DNA of 64,000 nt from contig NC_058146.1 in the NCBI RefSeq assembly GCF_011075055.1, positions 5,208,001 through 5,272,000 of the forward strand, read 5' to 3'. Below, in pieces: positions 45,609-58,846 of this stretch (positions are counted from its first letter, which is position 1; each line of letters starts with the position of its first letter). This stretch comes from Mangifera indica. Lineage: Eukaryota > Streptophyta > Magnoliopsida > Sapindales > Anacardiaceae. The translations under genes and the position numbers were made by a program. The notes beneath the pieces were generated by a model. It saw nothing but the letters and a program-made list of their open reading frames with translations, ran no database searches and had not been told where the DNA came from.

Positions 45609-45783
45609 TTTCCAAAATATTCAAATCCGAATAATAATTAAGGTCACAAATCAAACAATTTATGCTTCTCAATCTCCGATGCAAATATTCCAAAATTTTT
45701 AGACACCAAAATGATAAGAAGAAAAACAATTGACAGTCAACTTTCAACTTTAATTTCCAGGTTAAAATTTTAAGAATGCCTTT

Positions 45784-46347
45784 GTAAATCACTATTTTCT
45801 ACCCAAAGTTCGGGAAAATCATTTTTCATCCATCATATTCTTAAAGTATAAATTTTCGTCTAAAACCTAGCTCCTTAATGAAAAATAGTCCTTAAACAGT
45901 GTTATATAAGTAAATAATCATATTTCCTCTCATTATTTTACTTTTATAAAACTATTATATTACCCCTAGCCATGATTGTTTAAAATCTAACTAGATCTAG
46001 CACAAAAAGAGATTTAATTTTCTCATATCATACTAGCCAATGTGTAAACTGATGACTCAAATCACAAAAATTGCATCATATAAATGTGGTTCCATCGATT
46101 TGGTATGATTTGACAAATTGCATCTACGTAACCTTGTTATGGATTTTTTTTTTTTAATTTGTGAAAAAGAATGATATTTATACATTTCTATCACTAATTT
46201 ATTTTTTTAATAAAATTAGGTTTTAAATAGATGTTTGTAGTTCAAGAATTTAATAGATGAGAACTATGGTTTCTCGAACATTAGTTGGGAAAAGGTTATT
46301 TACTCATTCGGGTAACCACAAACCGTGGGTGAAAAATAGTGATTTAC
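45784..46347. mobile_element. Probable foldback element, diverged
   Basis: GTAAATCACTATTTTCTACCC at the left is inverted at the right as GGGTGAAAAATAGTGATTTAC. The ACTATTTTC-ACCC core is like that of the other foldbacks. No target duplication was seen, and the interior is AT-rich with no frame of interest. Confidence 0.45.
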
Positions 46348-47351
46348 TCATATAGGAAAATGTTATTATCTTTAAATTTATGGTAGATAATTTTTTTAAA
46401 TTTTAGAGCGCGTTATATCTACACACTTTTAATACACAATTTAAATACACAGATGATATATAATTTAAAATCATCCAATTATATTGTGACACATCATTTG
46501 GATATTCAAATTATGTATTAAAAATGTGTATGCATGATTTTATTGAATGAGATAATCTCTTGACATATATACTTAAATTTTAAATCAGGGAGGAACAATC
46601 GACCCTCTTTCCACTTCCATTGAATCATAATAAGACATTCACAAGTCAAAAGCACATGCAAAAAGATTGCGTCTACATGGGTTCTTTCTAGTTTTTGCAG
46701 ATTTTCCCAGATGAAATATGTGTATTTTTCAGGCTTTTTAAAATTTCAATTTTTGTTGGGAGGTGATCAAATGTTCCTCATTAAATCTACTCCTAATATG
46801 CCATTCAATGATTTCAGAAAATATAGTGGACTATTCTGATTGCAACCTCCCCTGTACTCTGGTCACTGCAACTCTAGATTAAACCTTTGTCATGCTTTAA
46901 GCAACAAAAGCAGGAATATAAGCTTCTGCAAGTAAAAGAGTAAACCTGAAAGAAATAATATTGAAATTTATTGTTGAGAGCATTTTCCCGTGATACCAAT
47001 AAAAGGTTTGGTTGTCTAAAATGTAAGTTTCAACATTAGACCCCTCAGAAGTTTCGTCAGACACCTTGAAAGAAAAAAGGCCAATACATGCATCTAAAGC
47101 TTAGATACCAAAATTATTTCCGTCTACCCTTATGCATCATAAAACATCATGTTTTCTGAAGTTCCTGCCCAGATATGAATTACAATGGAAAAAACAATAA
47201 CAATTCTTGCTCTAAACTCAGGTATCCAGCAAGATGCGCAATCATCAAACAGCCAAACTACAGAGAATCTTGATTACCTGAAATGACAGGTTTTGTTTGT
47301 CACCTCTACCGGTTGCCGGGTATTAGATATCAATACAAGTAATCCCGAATT
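46348..47351. other. Spacer and probable SAM50 3' untranslated region
   Basis: Contains MITE copy 5 at about 46399-46542 (TATCTACACACTTTTAATACAC at the left, TATTAAAAATGTGTATGCATG at the right). From about 46850 to 47351, composition is less AT-rich and lies directly downstream of the SAM50 stop codon, so it probably includes its 3' untranslated region. No open frame is supported. Confidence 0.4.
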
Positions 47352-50300
47352 CTAGGATGGAGCAGATATGCTTATCTGAATGCCACTTTTACCATGGTCA
47401 TGATCAAATTTTTTCAGTATGTAGCAATAGTTAACCTGAAATCAAAATCAAGTTTCTCAATTAAAGAATATGTCTTCCTAAAAACAAATAGCTACTTTTA
47501 ATTTAAAAAAACTAAAGAAAAATTAGTTGTTTTCGAGGAACATATAGCACTTATGCAAACAAGGACGGTATCTATAGCATTCAACAAGATTTTCCCAATA
47601 ACATTTTCTCTCTCTCCTGCCAACAAATAGCTACTCTACCTACCACCATATATATTCACCGTTGAATTAATTACATGGGACTAAAACGACAAACTACAGT
47701 CCAAATCCGATGGTGTATATGCATAGTCCGTATAAATTTATAGCAAGAGGGCCTAAATGATTAATATATATTCCAGTATTACTTTACTACTAACAACCCA
47801 TAACATGCAAATCCATTTTTTAACTTAAAAGCCACAGACTCACAGCAGATTGGTTTATTAGGAGAATCGCACCATGACAACTTGTGAAATGAAAAAATTT
47901 ATTTAAATGAATAGTCACTCTTAATCATTTTAAATACATGCTATAGTTATAATGCTCTTGTTAGTAAAATAATTGTTTCAGAAGCAATATGCAGAGTTAC
48001 ACAAGAGACCCCCACATCAATTGATATTCATCAGGTAACCTTCCTCAATCATGCAGCACACCTGGAACAAAGCATTCCTTTTTGCTCATATTTATAAACT
48101 TAACAGAAAAGAGAACTCACCTCTAGGCGGAATAGATTTGTTGGGAAAACAATGCCACCACCTAAAGAGCTTCGAAAAGACTCCAAAAACTTTGGCAAAG
48201 AGAAATTCCGGTACTCGTTCTCTGTTAACTTGGCAACACTTCCAGCACATGCAAACAAATGTCCATGAATTCCTTTTTCTCTAAACCACCTCAAAGGAAG
48301 ATCAAAAGAAAGATCTGCAAAAGCAGAAACAGCTAGGTCTCCTCCAAGAAAATCCCTTTCAGCAGGATCTGCATTCTCATCAGAAGAATTTCCTGTCATT
48401 TGCCTTCTGGGCTCTGCAGGGCCCAGTCCCCTAGTTTTAAACCCCCACAAAGCCAGTGGCCCTCCCAAATGGCAAACTGGAGATAAATTACCGCCCAAAA
48501 AGAATCTCTCAGGTACAGATGAAGACATGCTCAAGAATCCTCTTTCAAGTGGGAAAAGAACACCACTGGATACCCCAAAATTTAGGGAAGTGTGATAAAA
48601 TCCAAATGGAACAGCAAATCGAAGATCAAGCTCCTGTAACATAAGGCATTGTCAACAAGGTTAAGAAACAGATCAACATTGCATAACCCACACAAAAACA
48701 AATGAATCATTTAGGAAATCTGAAGCCACAGTGACACACACAAGAAGCAGAAACAAGATCAATCTCATGAGCAGTCCATGATTACATAAGAAGACACTGA
48801 TTCATTATAATATTAACCTCATATTAAAACAGCACACAAAGCTACAGAGACATGGAAATAAAATGTTAAACATGCAAATAGGAAACAATAGCATAATGCA
48901 AAAAAGTACAGCAACTACTTTTATCAAGCCAAAAGGCCCTAAAACACTTTGGAAAGTTCCTTAATTTCAGAATGGACGACTGAATCCCAGTTCCTTCTGT
49001 CATAGAAACAATATTTAGATTTTATTCTCCTAGCACCCTAATGGAATCATGAAACCACAAAATAAGCATTTACAGGAACAATGCTGTCTCCATACGCATG
49101 CCAAAGGGTTGGTAAATGTCTACTAAATCTATCATATTAAGTTTAAAGTCAGAGTATGACTAAAGGTGTGCATAATTCGATTTAAACCGTAAAACCAGAC
49201 CCAACCACTTAAAAATTAAAGTTTGGTTTGATTTGTAAAATGGTTTGGTTTGAATTGATAAATTTTTGAAAAACAGTTTTAAGTTTTGGCAATTTTCAAA
49301 CCATAAACCGTATTTTTAAAATACATATATATAATTATATTTCACATAATTTTTCAATAAGCAATTAGGTATATAATTTATTTTTTTCAAATTTATTTTA
49401 TCATTTTCTTTACATATATATTGTCTATATATTTCATACTTATTTTACATGTTTATATTATGTTCTAGAAAACAATTATTCAATTAATTTTATTACATAA
49501 TATATATTTATAAATGAATTATTTTAATAGGTTTAAACTATAATCCAAACTAAACTAAACCGTATTTTTTCTGTTTTATTTGGTTTTGTTTGGTTTGAAA
49601 CCTAAAATGGTTTGATTTGGTTTGAAAAATTTTCAAACTATTTTTTTTTTCAATTTAATTTGGAAAGATCTCAAATCGCACAAAGCAGACCGTGTGCACC
49701 CCTAAGTGTGGCTCTCACTCTAAATCATACATATAAATGGCCAAAGTGAAATCATTTAAGTTTGACTAGAAACAGGGAGAGTTACATAAAATGAAAGTCA
49801 AGCAAAAGGTTTCCAGTAAAAAACCAAGCGCAATTTTTGTACCACAATATCAATTGACAGAAATGTCAATAATAAATAGAATCATGAAAGAGTAACAAAA
49901 CAATTGTGCAGTCAAAAATGTTATCAAACAGGTGCAAGCAAAACCAAGAATGAGAGTTAGATTGAACCTGTCGCAAAAATCTCAGGGTCCTGTTATCTGG
50001 TGCAATGCCGCCAATTTGCGTGGTTGAAACAAAAGCATATCCCCGAGTTGGCCTCAGAAGAGAATTTCTCTTGTCAAACCTAAATGTATACTTTAGAGAT
50101 GAAAGAAAATCATGTCCAAGTTGTCTCCTTATGGACCTGGATGACATTTGTGATGGATCTGTCAAGGTTCTCCATGCAAGATTGTATCCCAAGTCATGAT
50201 ACTTAGATGAAAACAAGCCAAGAGACAGCCCCAATGATCTTTCTTTGTAAGATGAAAATTTTAGCCAGTCTTGGGATAGTAGTGAAACCCGTACAGTCAG

Positions 50301-51509
50301 AGGACTCACCAGGCCTTTAAATCTGGGGATATACACACCAGCGCTTACCTCTGCGGAGCGGTCAAAGCCATATGCCAAAGAAGCATCCCACAAATCACCA
50401 TACCCAAGAAAGTTTTTGTACTTGAGTGATCCTTCAACTGATGAAGATTTACCCTACATAAGTGTTATAGAGATTTAGAAAAAAAAATTAAGGGGCACAC
50501 TCAGCAACACACTGCCTTGCATCATATTCAAAATCTACAGTCACTTGGATATAATACAAGTGTGAACTGGTAGTACACCAAAGAATAGCCAAGCTTGGCA
50601 CTTAAAAAAAAAAAAAAATTACATAGGATGAGCATCATCAAGCCTATCCACCAAAAACACATCAAGTATTTTTAAATAACATATAAGACCTTCTTCAATA
50701 TCCCAAAGATAATGTTTATAATTTCAGTATCTCAATTCTCATTCTCATTTCAGAAAGTTTGTATAAAACTTAACATTTATATGCCTTCCTTCAACCAACA
50801 TATCGAATCATGATATCCTAATATCACCAATGCCACATCAATGACTACACAGCACAAGCTATTCACAACACATGTTTAAATACGGTACTTCCCCACATTT
50901 CTCTCAATTTTCCTTCTACTAGTCCAAAATTTTCTACTTCACCAAGCACGCCATTACATATACAACAAATTCAACATTGAACTAAATCTCAATTTAACCA
51001 ACACGCATAATTCATGCATAAAATTATTTAAATACCTCTCCTTTGGTGTAAGTTCCGATTTGACCAGACACTGGACTTTTTGTTTCAACAACTTCGATGA
51101 TCACATTCGCCGTACCCGGAAGCTCCGGTGGGCCCGCATCGAGCGTGATGTTGACGGAGTCAAAGCATTCGAGCTCTTGCAGCCTGTAATTAACAATACT
51201 GGCCGCCTGGATTATCTCTTGCATTGACGTGGCATTCTTGATAGCCTCTAGTTCCGCTTCAATTAAATACTCCTTCGTCTTCGTGTTCCCTTTCACAATC
51301 ACGTCGTGCACGCGCAGTGGAACGGTGTCGCTTTGCATCCGGCTCAACAATTTTACCATCTTCTCCCTCGGCGGGGCCGGTTCGGAGTCTTCGTCCATAT
51401 CACCGTCTTCTTCTTCCTCGAGGTCTTCTTCGTCATCGTCGCTCTCGTAGCTAGGGTTGATCGATTCGGGCTTTTGTGCAAGGTCGGGTTTCTCGTACAG
51501 GTTAGCCAT
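47352..51509 (-). CDS. SAM50: SAM50-type outer-membrane beta-barrel assembly protein
   Basis: Four exons, all joined in phase 0: 51036-51509, 49968-50453, 48121-48633 and 47352-47435, giving 518 residues, close to the plant SAM50 length. SAM50 is the Omp85-family core of the sorting and assembly machinery, which inserts beta-barrel proteins into the mitochondrial outer membrane. Residues about 24-50 are a strongly acidic stretch. Residues about 62-150 form one POTRA domain (VPLRVHDVIVKGNTKTKE.. ECFDSVNITLD.. ANVIIEVVET). The remainder is a 16-strand barrel with alternating polar and aromatic strands and Omp85 features such as LRPTRGYAF and GGGIVFPT. The short last exon encodes the final strand (KSGIQISISAPS). 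I start at Met 51509 rather than six codons earlier because MANLYEKPDL is the likelier family start. A MITE sits in intron 2. Similar to Arabidopsis At3g11070/At5g05520; plastid OEP80 is less likely at this length. Confidence 0.93.
49162..49703. mobile_element. Intronic hAT-like MITE
   Basis: Lies in SAM50 intron 2. The left end (AAAGGTGTGCATAATTCG, then TTTAAACCG) is imperfectly inverted at the right (CAAATCGCA.., then GTGTGCACCCCT). The interior has several GGTTTGGTTTG-type blocks. The GGGGTGTGCA end is common among plant hAT-type MITEs (from memory). No exact target duplication was identified. Confidence 0.5.
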
Positions 51510-54500
51510 TGATTCAGAGAGGCGCAAATGAGAAGTAAAGTGACTATCGAGTGAAATAATAATATTAAAACACTGAATTTTAATATCCAGTTTACATAGA
51601 GCAATTTAATTAAAAAAATAATTGGACAATAATAATTTTTTTTTTAAATTTAAAATGATCTAATAATAAATTTCACATCACTTTTATACCTAATTTAATG
51701 TATATTTTAATTGAGGAGTTTATAAGTATTTAGTAAACACTTCATGAATTATTCGGATATAATTAAAATAATATAATTTACCAAATTCACCCCGATATAC
51801 TTAATGGAAAAACCGTTAATGACCAAAATTTGCCGATGGACATTCAAATTACAATCCATTCATTTTCAATCAAATTTCATTCAACTTCTTCTTGAAAATG
51901 CTTATGAAATTGGTTGTTAATTGATTGAAAAACTATATTTGGGTAGTTTAGGGTGTGCATACTAGGTAGATAATGTCTATATTTAGTTGTCTATCAATTG
52001 GGGGGTGTATTGGGTAGGCATTGTGCCTATTAGGTGCACATTGTAATTTGTACGCACAAGAGAGGCAACATTATATTTTTTATCTGGGGACAAAATGATT
52101 TTCATATATATATTTTTTTATAAAATATGATAGTTATATTTTTTAGTATAATGTTTTGTTTATTTTAACATTTAAATTAATTGCTTTTTTTTTTTTTTAG
52201 GGATCCACATTGTGAATGAACACCCCAAAAGCGCTAAAACCACTATAGAATCGAATGGCAAATTGAGATTCTGGGTAACCTAAAATAAAGGATAATGGAT
52301 CAACAAATCTGAACATACAAAAATATTGAATCAAAGCTTTGTTAGAGACTCCATTGACTTTGTCTTCGCGATAGGTGTTTTCATAATCCCTTGCGACATA
52401 GTGGAGTTACTATTTATCTACACAGAGACAATCACAAAACTGAGATTTCAATAAAGGTGTTAAATAATTTACGCGATTGTTAGATCACCAATATTTAATG
52501 CAATTTTATGAAGTGTTTTCAATTTATTATTTATTGTAGCCCCTCAACTTTTGGATTATTATTGTTTAACCCTTAAAACTTTAATTTGTTGTACTTAGGC
52601 CTAACAATAAAATATGACATTCATCATTATTGATTGAATCTTAGTCACTCATTAAGAGAGCTTAAGTCACAATGTTCAAGTGTGATTCACTTATATGTAA
52701 TAAATCAAAAAACTGTTCTAGTCATGACAATCAATCTCTTATTGTATATAACCTACAAGTTTTCTCTTATATTGATAGTGAATAATTAATCTAAAATTAA
52801 TTAGCCCTCTATTCACAAACCACGAGTAGTTTCTGACAAGACATCATAACTACTTAAATGATAGAAAATCAACAAAAACTAATTTTAACTTCTCAATTAT
52901 GCAATTATTGTACATTCTAATCTTTTCATTAACCAATATTTTATCGAAGCTAAGAAATAGAAATAGTGTCTACATCATATTATCTTTTAACATTAATGTT
53001 TGGTTAGCCAAACAACAACCAAACTAATGTTGGATTGAGGACCATCTCTATGATATATATGCATATTTTTTATTGACGTAATAAGGGTAATTTGGGTATT
53101 GTATTATTCTGACAAAAAAATTAAGTCAAAAAAGGAAAAACTTGAAGCTCTTGAACCACATATTGGCATCCTTGACATAATAGTACTTTGTTTTGGTGCT
53201 TTCATCATTTGATTCTTTTGAGTGCATTTTCTTTCAGAACCAATTGTTGGTAAAGATTAGGTGTGTATATACTCCGATTTAATTTGACAAACCTTGCGGG
53301 GGAATAAGTCTTTTAGCCTTACAACAAACCGATAGCCTTATTGCCATAGATATTAGTATGGTCTCATAACCAAACTACATGATAAGATATCTACTCTTGT
53401 AACTAAAAATGATAATTCTTTATGGATTATATTGATAACCCTTTGAAAAAATACTTGGTTTTTTTGCAAAAATATCCTTGTATTTTAGTGTTTTTATTAT
53501 TTCTATATTTTACTTTTTATTTTATAATAAGTGGTATAGATTAAACAATCAAATCAAAATTATAACAAAATTTTAAAAAAATATGTGTATAAAAAAGTGT
53601 ATAAATTTATATATATAAATTGATATAACAATTTATGATTAAGAGATGTGATTATTTATTTTTTCTCTTACTTTAAATCATTCATTCATTCAGATGCTAA
53701 GATACCATAATATATAAATAAGTTTGTATAATTTATTAGTATATAAAGTATAACTCCAAAATTACTCTATTGAAAGCTACAACTATTTGGATTTCAGACT
53801 TTTATTTTGTTATTGTTAGAATCATGTGACAAACACCCAAATTATCTCAAAATTCTCCAACCTGGAGTTATAGGAATATCGAAATCATACAAAAAATGAA
53901 AATATTTTATTTCACCCAAACTTAAAATAAGTTTGCATTCTCTCTTCAAATTACATGATAGATTGACTTTTATGTTGACAATTATATGACTTTGATAGGT
54001 AAGAGCCAACCCTTTTGATTTAAACTCATTTCAAATTTGGGAATTTAAACTAAACAAATTCAAATTGAATCAAACTAAGTCAAATTAGTTTTTTAGACCA
54101 AACTAACTCGATTTGGGTCCTAGCCTAATTAATGCCTAGGTGCCATTTTGTCTTTCTTAAAAAAGGTTAACCTTCTTTTTTGTCTTAAAACTAAGTCCAA
54201 TTGGCCTGCAACGGAGCTTAGGGTAAGGCTTGCAAATCAGCCTAACACAACCTGTGAAAAAAAATAAATAAATTGGTTTACAAAGCATGCGAGTTACTCC
54301 CACCAAGGGCTCACAAAGGCACAACATGGGAAGCCCTGGGTTGTGTTTCAGGTATTATCATTCCAAGGGCTAACATGACCCACCATTTTATGGGTCTTGA
54401 CACAACATAATGAGTTGTATTGAATTTAGTCTAACATGACCACAAACATGTCTAATTATATTATATTATCAATAATTTTGGTAAATGATCTTTTATTACG

Positions 54501-55858
54501 GGAGAATTATGTTTTCCACTTGAAGTATTTCTCTTTAGGTTTAAAAAATCTATTTTTCACCCATCTATTAAATTCAAAACATTAATTTTAATTGTTATAG
54601 GATATTTTTGTTAAATTATAATATATTATATAATTAATATCACTTATATCCTAAAGTATAAACAAAATAAAATTTTGCATCAACTTGAAAATTTATTATT
54701 AAGACTCCTATTTTCAATTAAATAAAATAAAAACACTAACAAGTACTATTCTAGATAGGCTTAATAAGTTTGCTAGGTGAGATCTCTTGCCATATTGCAC
54801 ATGGGATGTGGTATGATTGTAGTGTAATCACACTATTTTAGTGCGATCTTAAAGTGGTTAGTTCGTCCGACATTAATTATTGATTACTTTTTTAAAAATA
54901 ACACTAGATATTTCATCTTTTTCCATAATTATAGAAATTGGTTAAATGACTATTTCCTACTCAAGGTTTCATAAAATAACAGATTACCATCTTATAAATT
55001 TGAAAAAAAAATTAATTTACACCAATATGTCAAAATCAGCCATTAGTTTTAAAATTTAATTATAATTATATCATTTTGTTCAATTATAATTCATGTGTAG
55101 TTAATTAATTAACTTTTATTTTGTCCCCAAAGGTTTAAAATATTATAATAACAACCTTATTGGACTGAACTGCAAATAATACAATGGGGATGTGTGTAAA
55201 TAGATATTTTTCTTATCATGTTTCCTTTATTATTATATTTATCTCGTATATTTTAAAAATATAATTACAATGCAATTGTTATGACATGACATAAACACCA
55301 ATAATATTTTGTGTTCTATTCAGTGCCTTAAGAATATATCTATCATTTTTTTTAAATTATTTGAGAAGATATTAAAATATACATTTTTTAAAACACTCTT
55401 AAGAGTTTTTCAAAATTATAAAATTCATAAAAAAAATATTTGACATTTTTAATATTTTTAAAAATTATATTTGATGTTCAAATATATGTTTGTAAACTTT
55501 TTTATTATTTTTTATTAAAATTAATATATATTATGAATATAAAATTATTTAATAAACTTTTAGAGTAATGCATTATTTAGTTTAGGATTTTTTTTTGTTT
55601 TTTAATATATCATAAAATTTTAATAAATTTAATAAATAAATAAATAATTTGAGAATATGTTATTCGATAAATTTAATTAAAAGTAATATTATGTATATTT
55701 ATTTTAATTGTATAATTATATATATTTATATATATCATTATATAATTAAATATTATCTTATTATTAATTTAAAATTACTTAATTATATAATTATATATAT
55801 ATATATATATCATTATATAATTAAATATTATCTTATTATTAATTTAAAATTACTTAAT

Positions 55859-55907
<49 letters not shown>

Positions 55908-56165
55908 CACGGTTTAATTAAATGTTTTGGACAGAAATGACATATTAGTTTTCATTGTAACTTGCAAGTTGATAAAACACCGATGTTGATTGGAACACGT
56001 GTCCCACATTTTACGTGGAGCCCAGAATCTGAAACTTGGGAGCTTGTATAGGCGAACATTCCCCAAAAGCGAAAACAAGCGCACAATCACAAATTCAAAA
56101 TCAAGCCACTGTCAAGTTCAACTCCAAACTTACCCATTTTCAGTCACCTTCGTCTCTCCGGGAAC
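51510..56165. other. Divergent promoter region and AT-rich spacer
   Basis: Separates the divergent SAM50 and BMF3 genes by 4.7 kb. No gene is supported. It includes long AT-rich parts (53500-53760, 54560-55640) and an AT microsatellite with a short tandem duplication at 55736-55902. Sequence immediately before 56166 (about 55985-56165) has balanced composition and probably holds the BMF3 promoter and leader. Confidence 0.5.
55736..55902. repeat. 75-bp tandem duplication ending in an AT microsatellite
   Basis: The segment starting CATTATATAATTAAATATTA occurs at 55736 and 55811, a period of 75 bp, and each copy ends in a TA run. The second run extends to about 55902. The duplication probably arose by slippage between the two TA tracts. 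Confidence 0.75.
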
Positions 56166-58451
56166 ATGGCCCAAAACGACACCGCCGTCAACAGTTTATT
56201 CTCTTCTTTGATTCAAGACATCAAAGCCTACTCCGGCACCGATCCCCTTCTTCCCTGGATCCGGTATTTAAACCTCGACGCGTTTTCATCTATTCCTCGT
56301 ATTTTCCATTTCATTAGCATATATAAATTCGTTAATTAAATATGTTGCAGAGGCATAAAGAAAATGAAAGAGTCACTACCTTCAAATGTCTTAAAGGAGA
56401 AATTGCCTCGGTTTCTGCAGAAATGCACTCAGACTTTTGAGTCCGAGCGGCGTTACAAGAACGACATGCGGTATCTTCGCGTTTGGTTAGAATTGGTAAT
56501 TTCAAATTAATTAGTAGATATTTTCTTTAAACCTACATATTTAATAATTTTAGAATAACTGTTTTCTGTGTGTGTGAGATGAGCAGATGGATTATGTGGA
56601 TGATCCGAGAGGTCTACTAAGAAGCATGGAGGTGAATCGCATTGGAAGAAAACATTCTTTATTCTATCAAGCATATGCTCTTTACTATGAGAAGATGAAG
56701 AAATTTGAAGAGGCTGAGCAAATGTACCACCTCGGAGTGCAAAAGTAAGTTCAGTTACATTTGAAAATATTTATTGATTTTTCTTAATCGATATGGCAAA
56801 AATAAGCCACCCGTAATATTGTTACGTATTCCTACTTTAGTCAGTTTAGTGAGTTTGATATAGTTTTGTCAATGGATTATATTTTAATTTGCAACCGATG
56901 ACCAAATCATACAAGGATGTGATTACTTATAAATCTGCTTCAATTGTTTGGGATGTTGGGGAGAATTAGACTAGCTTTATTCAGTCTTTATTAACTGTTT
57001 GAATAGCTTTGCGGAGCCTGCCGATGAGTTGCAGAAGTCTTATGAGCAGTTTCTTCATCGGATGGAAAGACACAAAAAGAAGAGAATGCGGGTATTGCTT
57101 TTATTTCTTCTGTGTATTGTGCATTTGTTCATTGGCCAAGAATTTAGTTATCTGATTATTGGCGGATATCATACAGCAAGAGGAACGGAGAACTTCGAGG
57201 AGGCCTTTGTCTGACAGGAGCACCCCTGCTCATTCCACTGAGACAGGAGAAAACAGTGAGAACATAGGCGTAGTTGAACGATCTTTAGCTGAAACTCTGC
57301 TTGAGAATAGAAATGCAGAATCCAAGAAGATTTTGAAGGAAAGGTCCCAGAATGTGAAGCAATCAATGGAATCTAAACATGATGGGGTTTCAGTGAAACT
57401 GGGCCATACTGGATTAGGTAGCATGCAAGAGGAACATGTTGGTAAATCTGGGAGTAGAAGTACATCCAAGCGACAAGTGGATTCTAAAGGAGAATCTGAT
57501 GAACCTATAATGTTTGCAGGTGATGATACATTTGTGGTGAAGTTTGTTGATAAAGCCATTGTGGGAAAATCTGAAACAGAAGATGCCTTCCATCATGGAC
57601 TGGTGGATCCTACGATAAATATGAAGGAGGCCATGAATGCCATTAACAACATGTTTAAAGAGCCTTTAGATATAGCTCCACGTGGAAGAAGATCACGTGG
57701 AATCCAGAAGAAAGAAGATCAAAGATTGGAAAATGGTTTCGTGGTGTTTGTTGATGACAATTTGGATAAAGGCATTGAATCAATTGAGAGAAAAGAAGAA
57801 AAAGGTGTTTCACTAATGCAGCATGGTGGAGCTGAAAATTTCCTGCCTCAAAAAGAGCCATTCACAATATTTGTTGATGACGAAGAAAGTAATAAGATTG
57901 AAGTTAGAAATGATGATGAAGGGAACCTTGAGCTGAATGAAGTGCAAATTGAGACACAAGGCTTCAGTTCATCTTCTACACATGTAAGTGGTTTCGTGTT
58001 TCCAAGTCCAAAGGACCTTCCATCTGAAAGTTCTGATGAACAGGATGCAGGGGGCTCACCTCGAGTAAAGCTTCGAGAGGATACAGTTGTTCATAGGTTT
58101 GTTGGGTCCACTATTTTAGATGAGCCAGATGTGGAAAATGTTTGCCACCATGGCTTAGTAGACCCAACAATCAACTTGAAGGAGGCTATGGCCGATATCA
58201 ATAATATGTTTGGCAAGCCAATAGATTTTGTTAGGGCTAAGAGACCAAAGAAGCAAGAGAAAGCGCCAGTCAAAAATCAAGACCCTGGTGGTTTCTTGAT
58301 ACTTGCTGATGATGACTTGAAACCTCAATGTCAGGCCTCATCGAAGTCATCAAAGAAAAAAGGAGATTGCAATCTGTTTGAGCCAACCATGTTTACAAAG
58401 GAGGCCATGGATGACATAAATAAGATGTTTGGAATGCCATTGGACTTCTAA
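56166..58451 (+). CDS. BMF3: MAD3/BUB1-domain spindle-checkpoint protein, BMF3-like
   Basis: Five exons join in frame: 56166-56263, 56351-56495, 56587-56744, 57007-57091 and 57177-58451, giving 586 residues. Exons 1-4 (residues 1-162) encode the MAD3/BUB1 homology region 1, a TPR-like helical domain that binds kinetochore KNL1-type partners (DPLLPWIRGIKKMKE.., ERRYKNDMRYLRVWLELMDY, FYQAYALYYEKMKKFEEAEQMYHLG). There is no kinase domain, so it is a MAD3-type rather than BUB1-type protein. The single large last exon encodes an acidic, disordered tail with two ABBA-type motifs (FVVFVD at 350-355, FTIFVD at 391-396), a weaker third (FLILAD at 535-540), and three copies of a DPTIN-KEAM-INxMF-P-D motif at 301-328, 486-513 and 561-586. 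RRPLSDR near residue 169 resembles a D-box. It matches Arabidopsis BMF3 (At5g05510), whose neighbour is also SAM50. Confidence 0.9.
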
Positions 58452-58846
58452 GGAAAAAGTAAGTTCTACTTGTCCTGTATTCTGGTTAATATCTAAAATT
58501 TCAATTGATTTATTTTGCCATCACTTTTTGCCTCATATATACTTAAATTCATGTGAATGCATTGTGAGTTCAGTGTGTGAAATGATGTCCTAATCAGGAG
58601 ACAATTTGTCTCCCTTAGGAAACAGCATAAATAATCAATAACTTATTATCTTATAAACAAGTCAAACTTATTATCTTATAAGCAAGTCAAGGAAGTGAGG
58701 CTTTGAAAGAAACAATTCTGCATAAAAGCAGAATTAACTTTAAAAAAATTATTAGGCACCATTAAATTGGCAAATTAAGCAACACAACAAGAAATAAAAC
58801 TGAAGCAAAGATTAGTCAAGGTTCATTGTAAACTGGTAGTAAGTCA

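Noticed and set aside
55649..55921. 90-codon Ile/Tyr-rich frame
   Set aside because: Translation of an AT microsatellite and its tandem duplication.
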